Assembly (NCBI GenBank): GCA_000827325.1
Contig: KN832870.1
Location: forward strand, 4,588,001-4,652,000
DNA: 64,000 nt
Direction of reading: 5' to 3'
DNA from: Oidiodendron maius Zn
Lineage: Eukaryota; Ascomycota; Leotiomycetes; Myxotrichaceae
The position numbers were made by a program, and so were the translations under genes. Each line of letters begins with the position of its first letter. Within the stretch, counting starts at the first letter, position 1. This document shows, one piece after another, positions 10,821-22,130 of this stretch. Under the pieces are notes generated by a model. The model had not been told where the DNA came from. It saw only the letters and a list, made by a program, of their open reading frames with translations, and did not search any database.

Positions 10821-12755
10821 TCAATCCCCTTTGCCCCCCTTTGATCCAGCAGTTGTTCGCCCCCTGGCCAGTCCATCCAGATCTTCCCTTCCCGTACTCC
10901 CCACTCCCAGCGGAGGAGCCCTCAGCGTACCAGGATTGAGTTCAAATCCCCTCCCGTCATCACTCCCCGCGCCATCTACTAGTTCGATGAGATCAGACCC
11001 TTCGCCTGAGCCTCCCATCCTCGGTGTCCCGGGCCTAATGGTTGCGAGCCGCCTCACCCAGCCCTCTATCGCAGCAGCTGCATTCTCCAACCCAAGACCT
11101 TGGCCCGCGCCACTGGGCGTAGCGGCCCCGCTCCGCAGTGGTCGCATAGGGCCATCTTCGATACCGCCTACTTCATCTGCGATAGAGATATGCGCCGACT
11201 CGCCTCCGATGAGAGAGACCGAAGGTAGAGAATCGATGGCTAATCCGGGGACGTGCTTTCTAGCCCAAGAATTCAGCCCGTCCTGTGCGGGACCTGGTTT
11301 CCGAACGTTCTTGCTGAACGTCCCTACCCCTCCGGGGCCTCGCATCCAACCCAATCGCTCTGCGACCTCGCCGACGCTCTCGCCGCGCACACGAGGTCCC
11401 GTGGGTGGGAAGTAGCTCCCGCTGCCGGATGGCGAGGTTCGGTGGCCGATATTGCTCGCTCGGCGTGATGCGGTACTGGACGGGCTGCCGCTGGGGTCGT
11501 TCGAAGGGAGGGAGAAGGGAGGGAAGTCGGATGAGCCGCGGGGTGAAGAGACTGTAGAGATGGTGACCTGGCTCCTTCTTCGCCGAGGAGGAAAGTATCC
11601 CAGTGTCTGTCTGGGCATGCGAGCAATCTCGACTGGCGTGGATGCCGGGAAAGAATCGAATTGAACCCAACGTACGTGTGTCCATGGGTGCTCCTCTGCT
11701 TCCTGCTGTTCGGCAGATGTCACACTATGCGCCGAAGACGAGCCCGGCCATGTGCTCCCAGTGTTGAAAGAATTGGGATCTTCCCTCTCAGGCGTTGGAG
11801 CCAAGAGATCCACGCTTCTGAGGGCTGGCGACGTAGGAGGATTGCAAGGCCGCCCCTTGATCGTGCATGCGTCGACTGGCAGCACAACGATCTTCCGTAT
11901 CTGTATGGAGTCGTTTGGCCAGAGGCGGTTGGCCTTCCTGAACACTGCCGGTTGGCAATTATATCTCAACACCACCCCGGCCAGCGTATCCTGCGACTGC
12001 ACATGGTGGATATACACCAGCGCATCGCCCTCGTCATCTCTCAGTGACTTCGTCGAATCCTCTAGGGACGTCCTCCGCTTGTAATTCCCATTCGTGTCCC
12101 TCCACACATTCAGATCCTCTTCCCTCCCCTCCAACACCCCCCTCATCTTCATCGTCCTGACCGCCGCACTCCTCTCCGCCACGCTCCCGGCCCCAATAAC
12201 ATCATCCGCCTTCTTTGGCAGTCCAGCCGGTCCCCACGTCTCCGGGCCCTTCCCCTTCCCCAACCTCCTCGCCTCTCCTCTTCTCCCTCTCCCCCTCAAA
12301 GTCCCCCCATTCACCCCTCCCAGCTCCCCAAACCCATCATCCACGACATCCCCTCCCAGTACCGAAGTCGCCAGTCCCTGCAGCGCAGACCACGAACTCG
12401 CCCAGCCGCCCTCAAACAACCCCCCAAACCCGGCTGAGGGACTATTACTCCTCCCGGATCCCCCAGGCGGCGCCAGTCCCGCCCTCGCACTATTCCCATT
12501 CCCATTCCCCGCCGCAGTTGCACTCCGCTCCAACGACCTCCGCGACGGTAATCCCCTCGACGGAATCGGACTCACGCCCCTACTACTCCCCGGGGTACGC
12601 TCGCCGGTGGAGCCGCGACTCGTCAACTCATGCGTGGCCCCCGCCGAGCCTACGACTCTGCGATTCCGTGGGCGGATGGTGGGCTCATCGAGGGGTTCGT
12701 TGCTGTGCACCTGGAAGCTGCGCGTGTCGGCAGCAGCGGCGCCGCTGCGATTCAT
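10821..12755 (-). CDS. Intracellular LysM-domain protein
   Basis: One uninterrupted 644-codon frame. A single LysM-like domain lies at about residues 246-292: YIHHVQSQDTLAGVVLRYNC, then FRKANRLWPNDSIQIRKIVVLPV, the usual beta-alpha-alpha-beta pattern. There is no signal peptide and no transmembrane segment, so this is not a secreted chitin-binding LysM effector. It resembles the cytosolic or membrane-associated eukaryotic LysM proteins (LYSMD type), whose ligand is not established. The rest is low-complexity Ser/Pro/Gly sequence with several RR[RS]S sites and a conserved-looking IARMPRQTLGYFPPRRRRS motif. A possible intron near 11670 (GTACGT to CCAG) was considered, but the frame reads through it with plausible sequence, so I kept one exon. 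Base composition is strongly C-rich on the plus strand. Confidence 0.78.
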   Translation of the reverse strand: MNRSGAAAADTRSFQVHSNEPLDEPTIRPRNRRVVGSAGATHELTSRGSTGERTPGSSRGVSPIPSRGLPSRRSLERSATAAGNGNGNSARAGLAPPGGSGRSNSPSAGFGGLFEGGWASSWSALQGLATSVLGGDVVDDGFGELGGVNGGTLRGRGRRGEARRLGKGKGPETWGPAGLPKKADDVIGAGSVAERSAAVRTMKMRGVLEGREEDLNVWRDTNGNYKRRTSLEDSTKSLRDDEGDALVYIHHVQSQDTLAGVVLRYNCQPAVFRKANRLWPNDSIQIRKIVVLPVDACTIKGRPCNPPTSPALRSVDLLAPTPEREDPNSFNTGSTWPGSSSAHSVTSAEQQEAEEHPWTHVRWVQFDSFPASTPVEIARMPRQTLGYFPPRRRRSQVTISTVSSPRGSSDFPPFSLPSNDPSGSPSSTASRRASNIGHRTSPSGSGSYFPPTGPRVRGESVGEVAERLGWMRGPGGVGTFSKNVRKPGPAQDGLNSWARKHVPGLAIDSLPSVSLIGGESAHISIADEVGGIEDGPMRPLRSGAATPSGAGQGLGLENAAAAIEGWVRRLATIRPGTPRMGGSGEGSDLIELVDGAGSDDGRGFELNPGTLRAPPLGVGSTGREDLDGLARGRTTAGSKGGKGD

Positions 12756-13708
12756 GCTCTTTCCTCCTTCGTATAATAAATCCGTATGGTCTCTGATGGC
12801 TTAATTTTTTTGTGCGGGCCAGTCCGCGATCAGCGTGATGAGGGAGGGCAGCGCCGTGGTGCTTTATCGGGACATCGTTTGGGGGCGGAGGGCTGCTTGC
12901 GTGCAGAGCGGTAGACGCAGTGTGTGCGATGGAGGGGGGATTTGAATTGTGCGTTGCTCGCGATATGTACAATGGACGTGAATATGCGTAGATGGTGTGT
13001 GCGTGGGATTGTTGGTTCTTCTATGCTGTGTATGGAAGCCGTTGGTATAAATGTCATCTGTGTACAACCGTGGTTCGTTGGCGGTCGTCATCATGGCCGG
13101 GGCTCGCGATCGGCAGTAGCGTCTGCTATTTCCGCGCCTTCAGCCTCAAAGGAATGGCGTTTAAAATAGACACGCACGAGCATCTCACTTTCTGGGCTTG
13201 TTTTGTTCTTCTTTGAGTGATTCTTACTGACATTGGACACGGCAAGGGAGGCTTTATGCTTGCGCAAAGCTCAATTGGGTCCATAAATCATAGGTTCTCA
13301 ATATTTCCCTAGCTAATGCGAAACCCGTAAAGTTACCCTTTAATTCATGCGCTCAAAAGCAATTACTTGAAAATCCGGAACCCCCCTCCAATTATCTCCC
13401 ATACTATACAAGTTTTCATAGCTACAGCAAATTATATAGCAACAGTTTGGTTGCTGCAGCATTTTCATCATCCCCCTTTTGGTGTACCACTGCCATATAT
13501 ACTCCAGATTTCCTTTCGCGCCCCCCCTACCATCACTCCAGCACATATCCACAAACCCCTCCCATTTCCACCTAAATCCCCAATTCAAATTATATCCATG
13601 CTATATAATCAACCCAGGCGTACATCGCCATTCATGCCACTGAGATCGCCATTGATGCCGAAGAATTGAAACCTGTCTCGCGTAAGTAAAACAAACTTTT
13701 TTCTAATA
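12756..13708. other. Intergenic region, promoter of the LysM gene
   Basis: It lies between the 5' end of the LysM gene and the 3' end of the Ctf1-like gene. Short overlapping frames on both strands have no recognisable motif. The left part should be the LysM promoter, and the AT-rich right part (13340-13700) the 3' UTR of the regulator. Confidence 0.55.
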
Positions 13709-16700
13709 CTATCCCGTCATATAGGGGACGAACCAGTCTTCCACGTTCACCGTGGTAGGGACTGCCTGGGCAGAGCTGTTGCTCCAGGAGTCGCTCGGAC
13801 TGTTCCCGTGTGGATCTGGCATTTGATCGAAGGGACCTTGCCACATGCCCTGCTGCACTTGGTACCCTGCGGTGCCTGGCTGGAGCATGCCTCCCGGGAT
13901 CGGGCTGCCGCTCATACCCGCACTACGCATCCGCGATGGCCCTTGGGCTCCCGGCCCGGGGTTCTGCATCTGCTGCGGCATCATATGGGGCATCAGACTC
14001 GGATCCAGGTTCTGTCCTGGCTGAGGAGGGGAGAATTGCGTCTGTTGCATGCTCCCGGAGCCTTCTGGGAAGAGTTGGTCGGGTTGGAAGTTCTCCCAGA
14101 TCGACTGTGAGAGGTTGGGAGAGTTCCGCGTCACGAGATACAGGTCCGGTGGCGTCGCTGGCACCGAGAAGGACGGGTTGAAGGGTGTAGCAGGTCTCGT
14201 CTGTGGTCGAGAGTTGGTGCCTCCCATAAAAGTATCTGAGTTTTGCCGCGTGCCCGGAGATGATATTGGTGGTGCTCCCATCGAGGGGCCGGCCTGAGCG
14301 GTCTGTGGCAGTTCTCGCGCTGGCGTGGCACTCGGGGTCTGAGGGCGCGACCTCTCGTAAGACTCCTGGGGAGCTGGCCCATTCGTCACGCCGAAGTCAA
14401 TCGCCATGTCGTCGTACTTCCTCTTTCCGGGTTCTTCCCTCTTGATCTGGCCTTGGTCCTGACTGATGCTCTGCGTCATCTTTTTATGCCTCTTTCCCGG
14501 CGCCTTCTGCAGCCGCTCTTCCAGCACCTTATTGCCCAGAATGGACTCAAAGAGGGTATAGACCATCTTGGCTACGAGCCAAACTCGGGAAACGTCTTTC
14601 AGTGCGTTCATACACACTCTCATCCGATCCTGCGTGGCCTGGACCACCGAGGGAACGTTGGACCGCATCTGATACACGTGCATGATCAGGGCCGAGAACA
14701 AGCTGTACACGATGAAGGCTGGGCAGTACCGAAGCTCATTGTGGGCAGACAGGTTCTCGATAATAGATGTTATCATTGCAGCCGCTTGGTAGGCGATATT
14801 CCGTGATGGATACGAATTCTCCTCTGCGCGGCCGGAGGCGGGTGGCATGTGAGCGCGGTGGAGTAAGCAAAGGGTGGTGTAGTAGTTGGAGTGCAGCAAG
14901 GCAGCCCAGAAATGGTGCCGTGGCATCTCCCAGTATACCTCTTTCGGGCAGTTCTGGAGCCAATCGGCCAAGGCCATATCACTGTGGGTGAGATCGATGG
15001 CATTCTGGCGCCGCGCCTTCGATGCCACGGAGTACTGCTGGGACAGGACGAGGCCCATTATCTCGCACAGCTTGACATATTGCAAGAAGAACTGCACGTG
15101 GAGTGGATCCTGGGCATACTCGTTATTTGGATCGTCGTCCTCGATAAAGTCGTCCTCGGAGACCATCTCTACATCCGAATCGTCGGTATTGATATGCACA
15201 GGACGGCCTAGGGCCACAGCCACAGACCGATCCCGAGTGAAGAGCGTCCACCAGATGCGCTTCCAGAGCCTCTTGTCAGCCACACTGAGTTGAGAGCCCT
15301 CCACGCTCCGGTGCATCCCCGAGCCCTGTGCGACCACCGTGGCGACGCGCGACCAGTAGAAGACGTTCTTGGTCACGTCCTCCGGCCCCTCCCAGTACCA
15401 GCCCATCAGCACCAGGGCCTGCACGATGGTGACTCTGTCGTCCTCGTAGTTGGCGTCATACAGCGCTTTGGCACGCTTATAGAACGTCAGGGCGGCGGGA
15501 GTGGTCGATCCATTCACATCCATGAGCTGAGGATTGGTGCACACCCGGGATCCTGCCAGCAGGATGGCCTGGAGTAAGAGAAGAGAAGGGGGATTCTTCG
15601 CATCCTGGTATTGCTTCATAAACCGCGTCCTGTTGATCACCGGCACGATTGGGGCGACCCATTTGAAGTAGGAATCCACCAGCTCATCGCAGAGCGATCT
15701 CGGGGGGAGCAGGAAGGCCCCCCTCTGGTGCAAGATGTCGATCTCGACATTGTCCAACTCCGTCAGTCTCGCCCGCGAGCCGCGGACGTTCTCCGGCAAG
15801 GGATAGTGGACGACGTCGGCGGTCCCGTGCCGGTCATGGACCAAGAGCGTGAGGTTCGAGGACTCGCCAAGGTAGGCCACTCGGCCGGCCTCTTTGATAG
15901 GAGCACGCGTGAACTTGGGCTTCATGAACTGGGCGTAGATGGTATCCTCGCCTTCGCGCTGGCGGTACAGCGCGTCGGTGAGCGATGGCGTGGGCGCGCC
16001 ATCGTTCGCGTTATAGATGGTGCTCCCACTGCCAGTCTGCGTCGTTGGGGAGTCGCCGCCTTGGAGCGAGCGGTCGTCGCCGGCATCACCACGGTCGCTG
16101 GACGCGGAGGTCAGCACGAGGGGAGGATGGAACAGAGCCACGACCTCTTACCTATCTGAGTCCTTCTGCTTGCCGGACTGGGTCTTCTTTCGTTTCGGGG
16201 TGGGAATCACGCAGGTAATCGAAAAGGCCGAGCAGTTGGTGCACGGCACGCCGAGCGAGGCGGCATCGCATCGTACCTGCGAATGGAGAGCGTCAGTATC
16301 ACGTCGCGTGGACAGGGCAAGGGCGCGAGCCGCAGGGACGAGCTCGAGGACATACCTTTCTAGCATGGCAGGTCTGCGTCGCAAGACACTTGGGTCAGCA
16401 CATCTTCCTCAGTTCGTAGGGGCTGGGGCGGTGGATGTGGACATCGCCAGTAATCGTCCCTCGGTGCCGAGGCACGGCTCCAGACGCGATGGCTGACATC
16501 TTAAAGGGGGACGCTCTCTGGGTCTCGCACTCACCTCACACGCCCGCGACGCGCGCTGTCTGCTAAAGGAAAAGCACCGGTCAGCGATTCATCTCTCTCC
16601 GACCTCTCTCGGGGGCGCTTAGGGGGGCAGGCGCACCTTCGAAAGCTGGGATGGCCAGGTGTCTGCGATGCAGGAGCTGGAGCAGCACCATTCGAGCCCT

Positions 16701-16782
16701 GAGCGTCGGAAGCACTCGAGCTGGATCCACCAGCAGCAGCAGCATAGGCCTGGCCGGACTGGCCGCTGGAGACCAGATCCAT
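13709..16782 (-). CDS. Zn2Cys6 transcription factor, Ctf1/Far type (cutinase and fatty-acid gene regulator family)
   Basis: Exons 16637..16782, 16535..16559, 16356..16373, 16152..16276 and 13709..16097 give 900 residues. The zinc cluster is spread over three exons and reads RACETCHARKVRCD, then GVPCTNC and SITC, with Cys at 56, 59, 66, 75, 78 and 85. The middle matches the fungal-specific transcription factor domain (FKWVAPIVPVINRTRF, WKRIWWTLFTRDR). A Gln/Pro-rich tail ends in NVEDWFVPYMTG. These motifs resemble the Ctf1/FarA/FarB group, known to activate cutinase, beta-oxidation and peroxisomal genes in response to fatty acids. Two exons are only 25 and 18 nt. The acceptor of exon 2 is a tandem NAG/NAG at 16560-16564; the inner choice gives FRRQRASRACE, the outer adds one Ser. 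No known target gene adjoins it, so regulation of neighbours is not implied. Confidence 0.87.
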
Positions 16783-18235
16783 GCTGCGGTAGGTGCAGGT
16801 AAGGGAGTATCGCCGCTCGCGCTCTCGTCTTCGCACTGAAACTCTCTTCTTCTGGTAGAGGGCGATGGCGGAACAGGTAGACGGCGATATTGCAGAAAGG
16901 CGGGCGGGGACAAAAGGGCTTTGCATCCATCCGCCGTCTGGGCGTGTGTGCGTATGAAATTGTCAGGCCGTCAGGCCGCCAGGTCCGGAAGTGCTGGGAC
17001 GAGACAGACAGGAGAGAAGCGCGGGGCAAGCAAAGTGCTGGAGTGGACAAGAAGGGTAAGACGGGCAGATCCGGGTACGGCTAGCATGCCCTACCCCGGA
17101 TGCACACGCGCCGCCGGACAATAGAGGGACCCCGCGGGCTACCTCGAGTCGTCGCCAGTTTCGTCGTGCATCAATCACGTCAAAGGAGGGCGGCGGGCGG
17201 GGGTGTCGGTAGTGTGCTCACGTGCGGTGGCGCGGCTGGATTCTGGGGTTGGATGCCTGAGGACCCAAGACGTCGTGGGAGACTGGGACGGGAGAGTGTC
17301 GCTGGTAGAATAAGGAGGAGGAGGAATCGAGGATGGAGGAGAAGACGAAGAAGCAACGACCATCATATTATTATATCGGCTTTATAACAACATGGAGACC
17401 TCAACTCCTTCCTCTGTGAATGGAAAATGCACACCCCACCTCGCGCAAGCAACAAAAACAACACAAACAGAACGGCTCCCAAACCACCTAGCCTCCTTAT
17501 ACAGACCTTCAAACGATGCTGCATCCCCTTACCCAGATCCTCGCCGGCTGGCAGTGCACCGAGTCTTCCCGTCTCATCCCCCAAAACGGCTCTCCACCTG
17601 TGTTTCCAACGACCCTCGCGCGGCATTGTCGCTCACCTTCCCTTCACCCCTTCACCCCTTCCCCCTTCCCCCTTTCCCCAGCGCGCTGCTGGGGCGCCCG
17701 ACTTCCCTGCAACCGGGGGATTACCCCATACCTCACTAAGACGGCGAGTGGTACAGCGTCGCACGGCACCAGAGCGGGTACCGCAGCGCCGCCCATTGCG
17801 TGCTGCGGTGCTGCTTCAGGTCTGCACTGCCCGTCCGCTTGCGGCTGGCGACCAACGACCAACGGTCGGGGCTGCGACCCACGCCCACACGAGGGAGGAA
17901 CAGCAATTTGAGTTACGGATCGACATTTTCCGTGCAGGCTGACTACAGCACGTTACTGCAAAATGCGGGGGGAGGCGATGCCGAGGTATCCAACGGCCAT
18001 GCGTTGTGTCGTTTTAACTCTTTTTCTTGTACTTCAATTTGCGAGGACACGGCCACCACCACTTGCTCACATGGGAATGCGCTGGGGTGGATGCACTCCT
18101 TTTGCTTTTTTTTTGTTTTTTTGGCGGATTTTGCCATCCTTATACTAAGCCGGACTGATGCGAATTGCTTGACGAGCTCCCTATTGTGAATGCAGAAATG
18201 AATCCACATTCCCTTTCTGGGTATGAGGCACTGCT
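16783..18235. other. Long upstream region of the Ctf1-like gene
   Basis: This 1.45 kb, GC-rich at its left end, separates the regulator's start codon from the mcd4 stop codon. It should carry the regulator's promoter and 5' leader; a further non-coding exon is possible, since an acceptor-like CTACCGCAG directly precedes the ATG. It includes the G-run tract at 17647-17679 and an E-box at 17218-17223. Frames of up to 171 codons look like by-products of C-rich sequence. Confidence 0.5.
17647..17679 (-). repeat. G-run tract, potential G-quadruplex on the minus strand
   Basis: The plus strand carries five runs of four or five C separated by 2-4 bases (17647-50, 17655-58, 17661-65, 17668-72, 17676-79). 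The minus strand therefore has five G4-5 runs with very short loops. It lies about 870 bp upstream of the Ctf1-like start codon, on that gene's coding strand. Pyrimidine-rich tracts are also common in fungal promoters, so a structural role is inference. Confidence 0.5.
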
Positions 18236-21200
18236 CTACGCCTGCGTCTTCCTCGTGGATATCTCTCCTTTGACCCGTCCATTAGTACGATAACTGCCGT
18301 TGCTGCTGCTGTCACTCATGCTGCTCTTGCGCCGCCCTGCATCCGTTGTCCGGATCGCCACCCCTCCGAGCGCCCTCTCCTTATCAGCCAGCCCGGAATC
18401 GTCCTCGACCTCGACCCCCGCAATAAACATCTCACTGACGCCTTCCAGGCTAGCCACGAACAGGCACAACAGGCTGGCAATGCAAAAATGGCTAATAGTC
18501 GAGCCTATCTCCAACCAGGACCCCTCGTCGCGCACCACCCAGAAGAAATGCAGGGTGAGAAAGTCGCTTATCGCCATGACCAGCATGAACAGCGCCGAGG
18601 GCGCGACCCCAAGACGTTTGTTGAGGATTCCCAAGTTTGCCGAGATGAGGGCGAACGGGATCATCAACTTCAGTATAAGCAGCGCCCCCTGAGAAAAGGG
18701 GTCGAAGATCGGGATTAGGCGGTTCACGCTGTCAAGGCTGAAGGACGAGACCGACGCCACGTTGCCCGTGCTGAAAAAGGCGGACTGCAGAAGGGTTAGG
18801 AAGAAGAGCGAGATGCGGGCATCCGTCAGACTGAGCGAGCGAAAGGGGGACGATGAAAGCGACGCGGGTATGGCTGGCGCCACGCCGTGACCTCCGCCAT
18901 TAGCCTGCTGCTTAGGTGCCGGCTGCGTGCTTGTGAAGACGTAGATGCGATGCTCGAGCCGCACCCAGGTGATCAGAGTCACGCTGAACCCCAGGTAGAA
19001 AAGCCCCTCGTACGAGATGGTGAGAAGGACAAAGATCGGCGAGAACGTTAGGAAGATCACCATTAGACGGTGCAGGTAATGGCTGTTCGGCTGCAACCGA
19101 TGGAGTAACGGCATAAACAACGGTAGGGCTGCCAATGTCTTAGCAAGTAGAGTTCGACACCACGGGACATACATGAAACACACCTAATGTACACCAGCCA
19201 ATTATCTGGTTGCCAGGAGGAAGGCCTAATTTGGCCTGCAGCGAGAGCGCACTAGACCTCGTGACGAGCATGGATAGAACAATAAATCCAATCTGTATTT
19301 GCATGTTATGTCAGGGTACGATTCTCAACAATTTCTACATCCTCCACTTACCTGTGCCCCGATGAGCGCCCGCGAGATAACACTCCGAGCCGGTTCTGTC
19401 GAGTCCCCCTGAAAACTGGACTTGGCTAGCAGCTTTGTCTCGAACGCGAGATATAACACGCCAACGAGTACCATCAAGGCGCCACCAGACAAGCTACGTT
19501 TCCCATGTCAGCTATGTAAATGCCCTATCGGAGGCAATGCTTACATCAGATTCAAGTCCTCAGTTTTAATTGCTGGCAGCAACGTGAAACCGCTCATGAT
19601 GACGCACGACACCATCCATGTGCTGGCCAAGAGCTTGTTCTCCCTCAAAAACGTGCCCCCGTAGAATGCAGGCCAAGATGCCGCGGCGATGTACAGTAGG
19701 GAAAATACCTCCCTGTGCGTATAACCCAATGCCTAGATCCTGCATTAGTGCATCTGTTCCCACTGTTGATGCACGGACCAAAGGGTTCGGAGATTCCGGG
19801 GCCTACTCACGAGAGATTCGATCAAGGCCAGGGAGACACCGGCTTTGACTACCAGCATGATCGAGCCGCCTGCGGATGTAACATGACTGAGCAAGGTTCT
19901 TCGGCCCTCCGCAATTGCCCTGCGCCGAGCGTATACCTCCTCCCAGAAGCCCACGGGGAAGATGGTATATACGTAGTAGGTCCAGGGGGACTTGGAGACG
20001 ATGAAAGACGCATAGAGAGCAACGAGGATGGAGGAGAAGAAGACATTTCCAAAAAGTGTCCGTGACGTCTCGGTCTTGCCGTGGAGGACGTGCAAGTCTA
20101 TGACAGTTGTCAGGGCAAACGCTATCCATCCCAAATATCCAATCGTGATGAGGGCTCGGAGAAAGAGCCAGTCATAGGTCTGAAGGTAACGCAGGCCATC
20201 CACACCCAGCTTGACAAGAGCGGCTGTTTCTTTGATAGCTTCATCATACCGCTCCAAATCTATAAGAGCTCGAATGACAGAGAACCTGTGATCAGGAGAG
20301 TTCTCGCGGCCGGCCATTGCTTTAAAGGGCCGGAATCGTAGCTCTGTCGCTTTCTTCTGTTCCTCCTTTACCCTATACATGTCGAGAATACCTCGGGCAT
20401 TGGCCAGGAATGCCTCGGATTTCGCTGCTAGGTCTGCGGATAGATATGGGAGAGGCAGCTCGCCGACTGAGTTGACTGGGAAAGCGAGGCCGGCGAGATA
20501 TGCCATCAGAGCGGCGACGTCAGCTTGGGCAACATCGTGCCTATGGACGTGATCCAGTCCCCAGTCCGCAGAGCTCTCATCGTGTCCAGGAGCAATAGAG
20601 CCTTTCTCGATCACCGGCTTGGCGACTCCCGCTCCCCACGCAATAAGAGGCGTGCGAGTATTATCAGGATGCCCATCTCCGTGGCTGCCCCAATCGCTCA
20701 TCCCATGGTCCGCTGTGAAGACAAACGCCGTTTTCCCATCATTATAGAAATCCTCGACCAATTTCGAAATCTCTTTAACCCCCTCGTCCACAATCTTGAT
20801 ATTATGTAGGTACTCCTTCGAATACGGCCTGAAACCATGGCCATTCGTATCAAGTCCTAGGAGATGCAAGAAGAAAACAACCTTATCCTGTCTCAAAGCC
20901 GCATCTAGGGTAGCATTCTTCGCAGCGTCTGCAAAGAGAGACTTCACTCTGTCGAAAACCCAGACATCCAGATGCTCCCCATTCTTGGAAAAGTTCTCAT
21001 CCTCCGAACTATACGTAAAAGAATCCACCCGGCCAGGCACAGCGCCTAATTCAAACATAGGCAGGATATCCGGACTTCCCCAACTCCATGTATGCCGACT
21101 CTTGTTGAACACACTGTCGAAGTTCACAGGGTTGAGCTTCCAGCCTGTCGTCACCGCAGAGACATCCTCGTACAGGCCAGCAATCAGAGCCACATGTCCC

Positions 21201-21617
21201 GGTCTGGATTCTGTGGGCACTCGTGTATGCGATACGCCGAAGGTGCCATGCTCGAGGACGCGCGAGCGTAGGAAGGGCGCGAGCGACCGTGGGATGAGAT
21301 CTGCTTCACTCTCAGGGTATGGTTCCGGGTGTGATTGGAAGGTTTTGTCTGCTCGGAGACCGTCACCTGTAGAGATAGTAATACAAGTAATTAGCAAATT
21401 ATTATTTGGGGTATTGGGAACGTTAAACATAGGACTTACCAACGAAGAGAACCAGGCGCTTTGCGGGAGCTTGGATGCCATCTGGCCTCTCGACCTCGAA
21501 CTCGCGCATCCCGGACACGATAGGGCTGACGAAGTAGATGTCGAAAATGGAGTATATGTAGGTCAAGTGGAAGGCCATCGCAATGGCTAGAAAGCCAAAG
21601 CGGTTAACTCGAGCCAT
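18236..21617 (-). CDS. mcd4: GPI ethanolamine phosphate transferase 1 (Mcd4/PIG-N)
   Basis: Exons 21440..21617, 19811..21366, 19545..19732, 19352..19493, 19184..19292 and 18236..19128 give 1021 residues, normal for the family. It adds ethanolamine phosphate to the first mannose of GPI precursors in the ER lumen. An N-terminal membrane segment (residues about 8-30) precedes the lumenal alkaline-phosphatase-fold domain, with FVGDGLRADKTF across intron 1, TESRPGHVALIAGLYED, LHLLGLDTNGHGFRPYS and FTADHGMSDWGSHGDG supplying the metal ligands. The C-terminal half holds many hydrophobic segments, as expected for the polytopic PIG-N region. All five introns are 51-78 bp, and intron 5 has the branch TGCTAAGAC. 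It lies in a minus-strand tandem with the regulator and Csm1/Pcs1 and has its own upstream space. Confidence in function is high. Confidence 0.95.
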
Positions 21618-22130
21618 GGCGTTAAATGTTTCTATGTTCGTACTGATGCCTCAATGTTCAATATCGCATACGTGTGGGCGCCGGAATATCTGTGTCTCAC
21701 TCTCGTCCGCGCATGGATTACTGGCAAGTGCTAAATGAGTGGCGCGTCCATCAAAGGGCAAAGTTATTAATTAGAGGTTTCGGCAGAATGAAATCCACAA
21801 ACGAGTTGAGGGAGGGAGATGGCCCGAATTTTGATCTGCGAATTATATACCGGACTGCAGCACGATGTCATATTTACCTAGTGCGGTCTTTGCCGAAAAG
21901 GGGCTGCACCAAACAACCACAAGACAACACAGTAGTTACCGAGTTCGTGCTTCAATGCTACGTGGCATGAATACAAATACATATAAACATAGTACAACTG
22001 AGAAATGCAATACACAGTTCATTGGCACGCATACTCGTTCCAGTTCGTCAACTCAGGCACGCTAACCTTCTAACTCCTTGCCTAACCTGTTCTCGCTCTT
22101 ATGCCCCAACGCCGGCCCTGATATGGTAAC
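21618..22130. other. Intergenic region, mcd4 promoter
   Basis: It lies between the mcd4 start and the 3' end of the monopolin gene, both on the minus strand. No gene or clear element was found. Confidence 0.55.

Noticed and set aside
11640-11690. Intron inside the LysM gene (GTACGT to CCAG)
   Set aside because: The frame stays open with plausible, well-composed sequence leading into IARMPRQTLGYFPP, so splicing is not needed.
12094-12804. 236-codon plus-strand frame opposite the LysM gene
   Set aside because: Pro/Ser/Leu-rich antisense of C-rich coding sequence; no domain.
15611-16159. 182-codon plus-strand frame opposite the Ctf1-like gene
   Set aside because: Antisense of a conserved exon; no recognisable protein feature.
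17392-17942. Frames of 115-171 codons upstream of the Ctf1-like gene
   Set aside because: Pro/Ser/Thr-rich output of a C-rich promoter tract; frames overlap each other and share no coding signal.
20796-21590. 264-codon plus-strand frame opposite mcd4
   Set aside because: It lies antisense to the conserved lumenal domain and has no motif.
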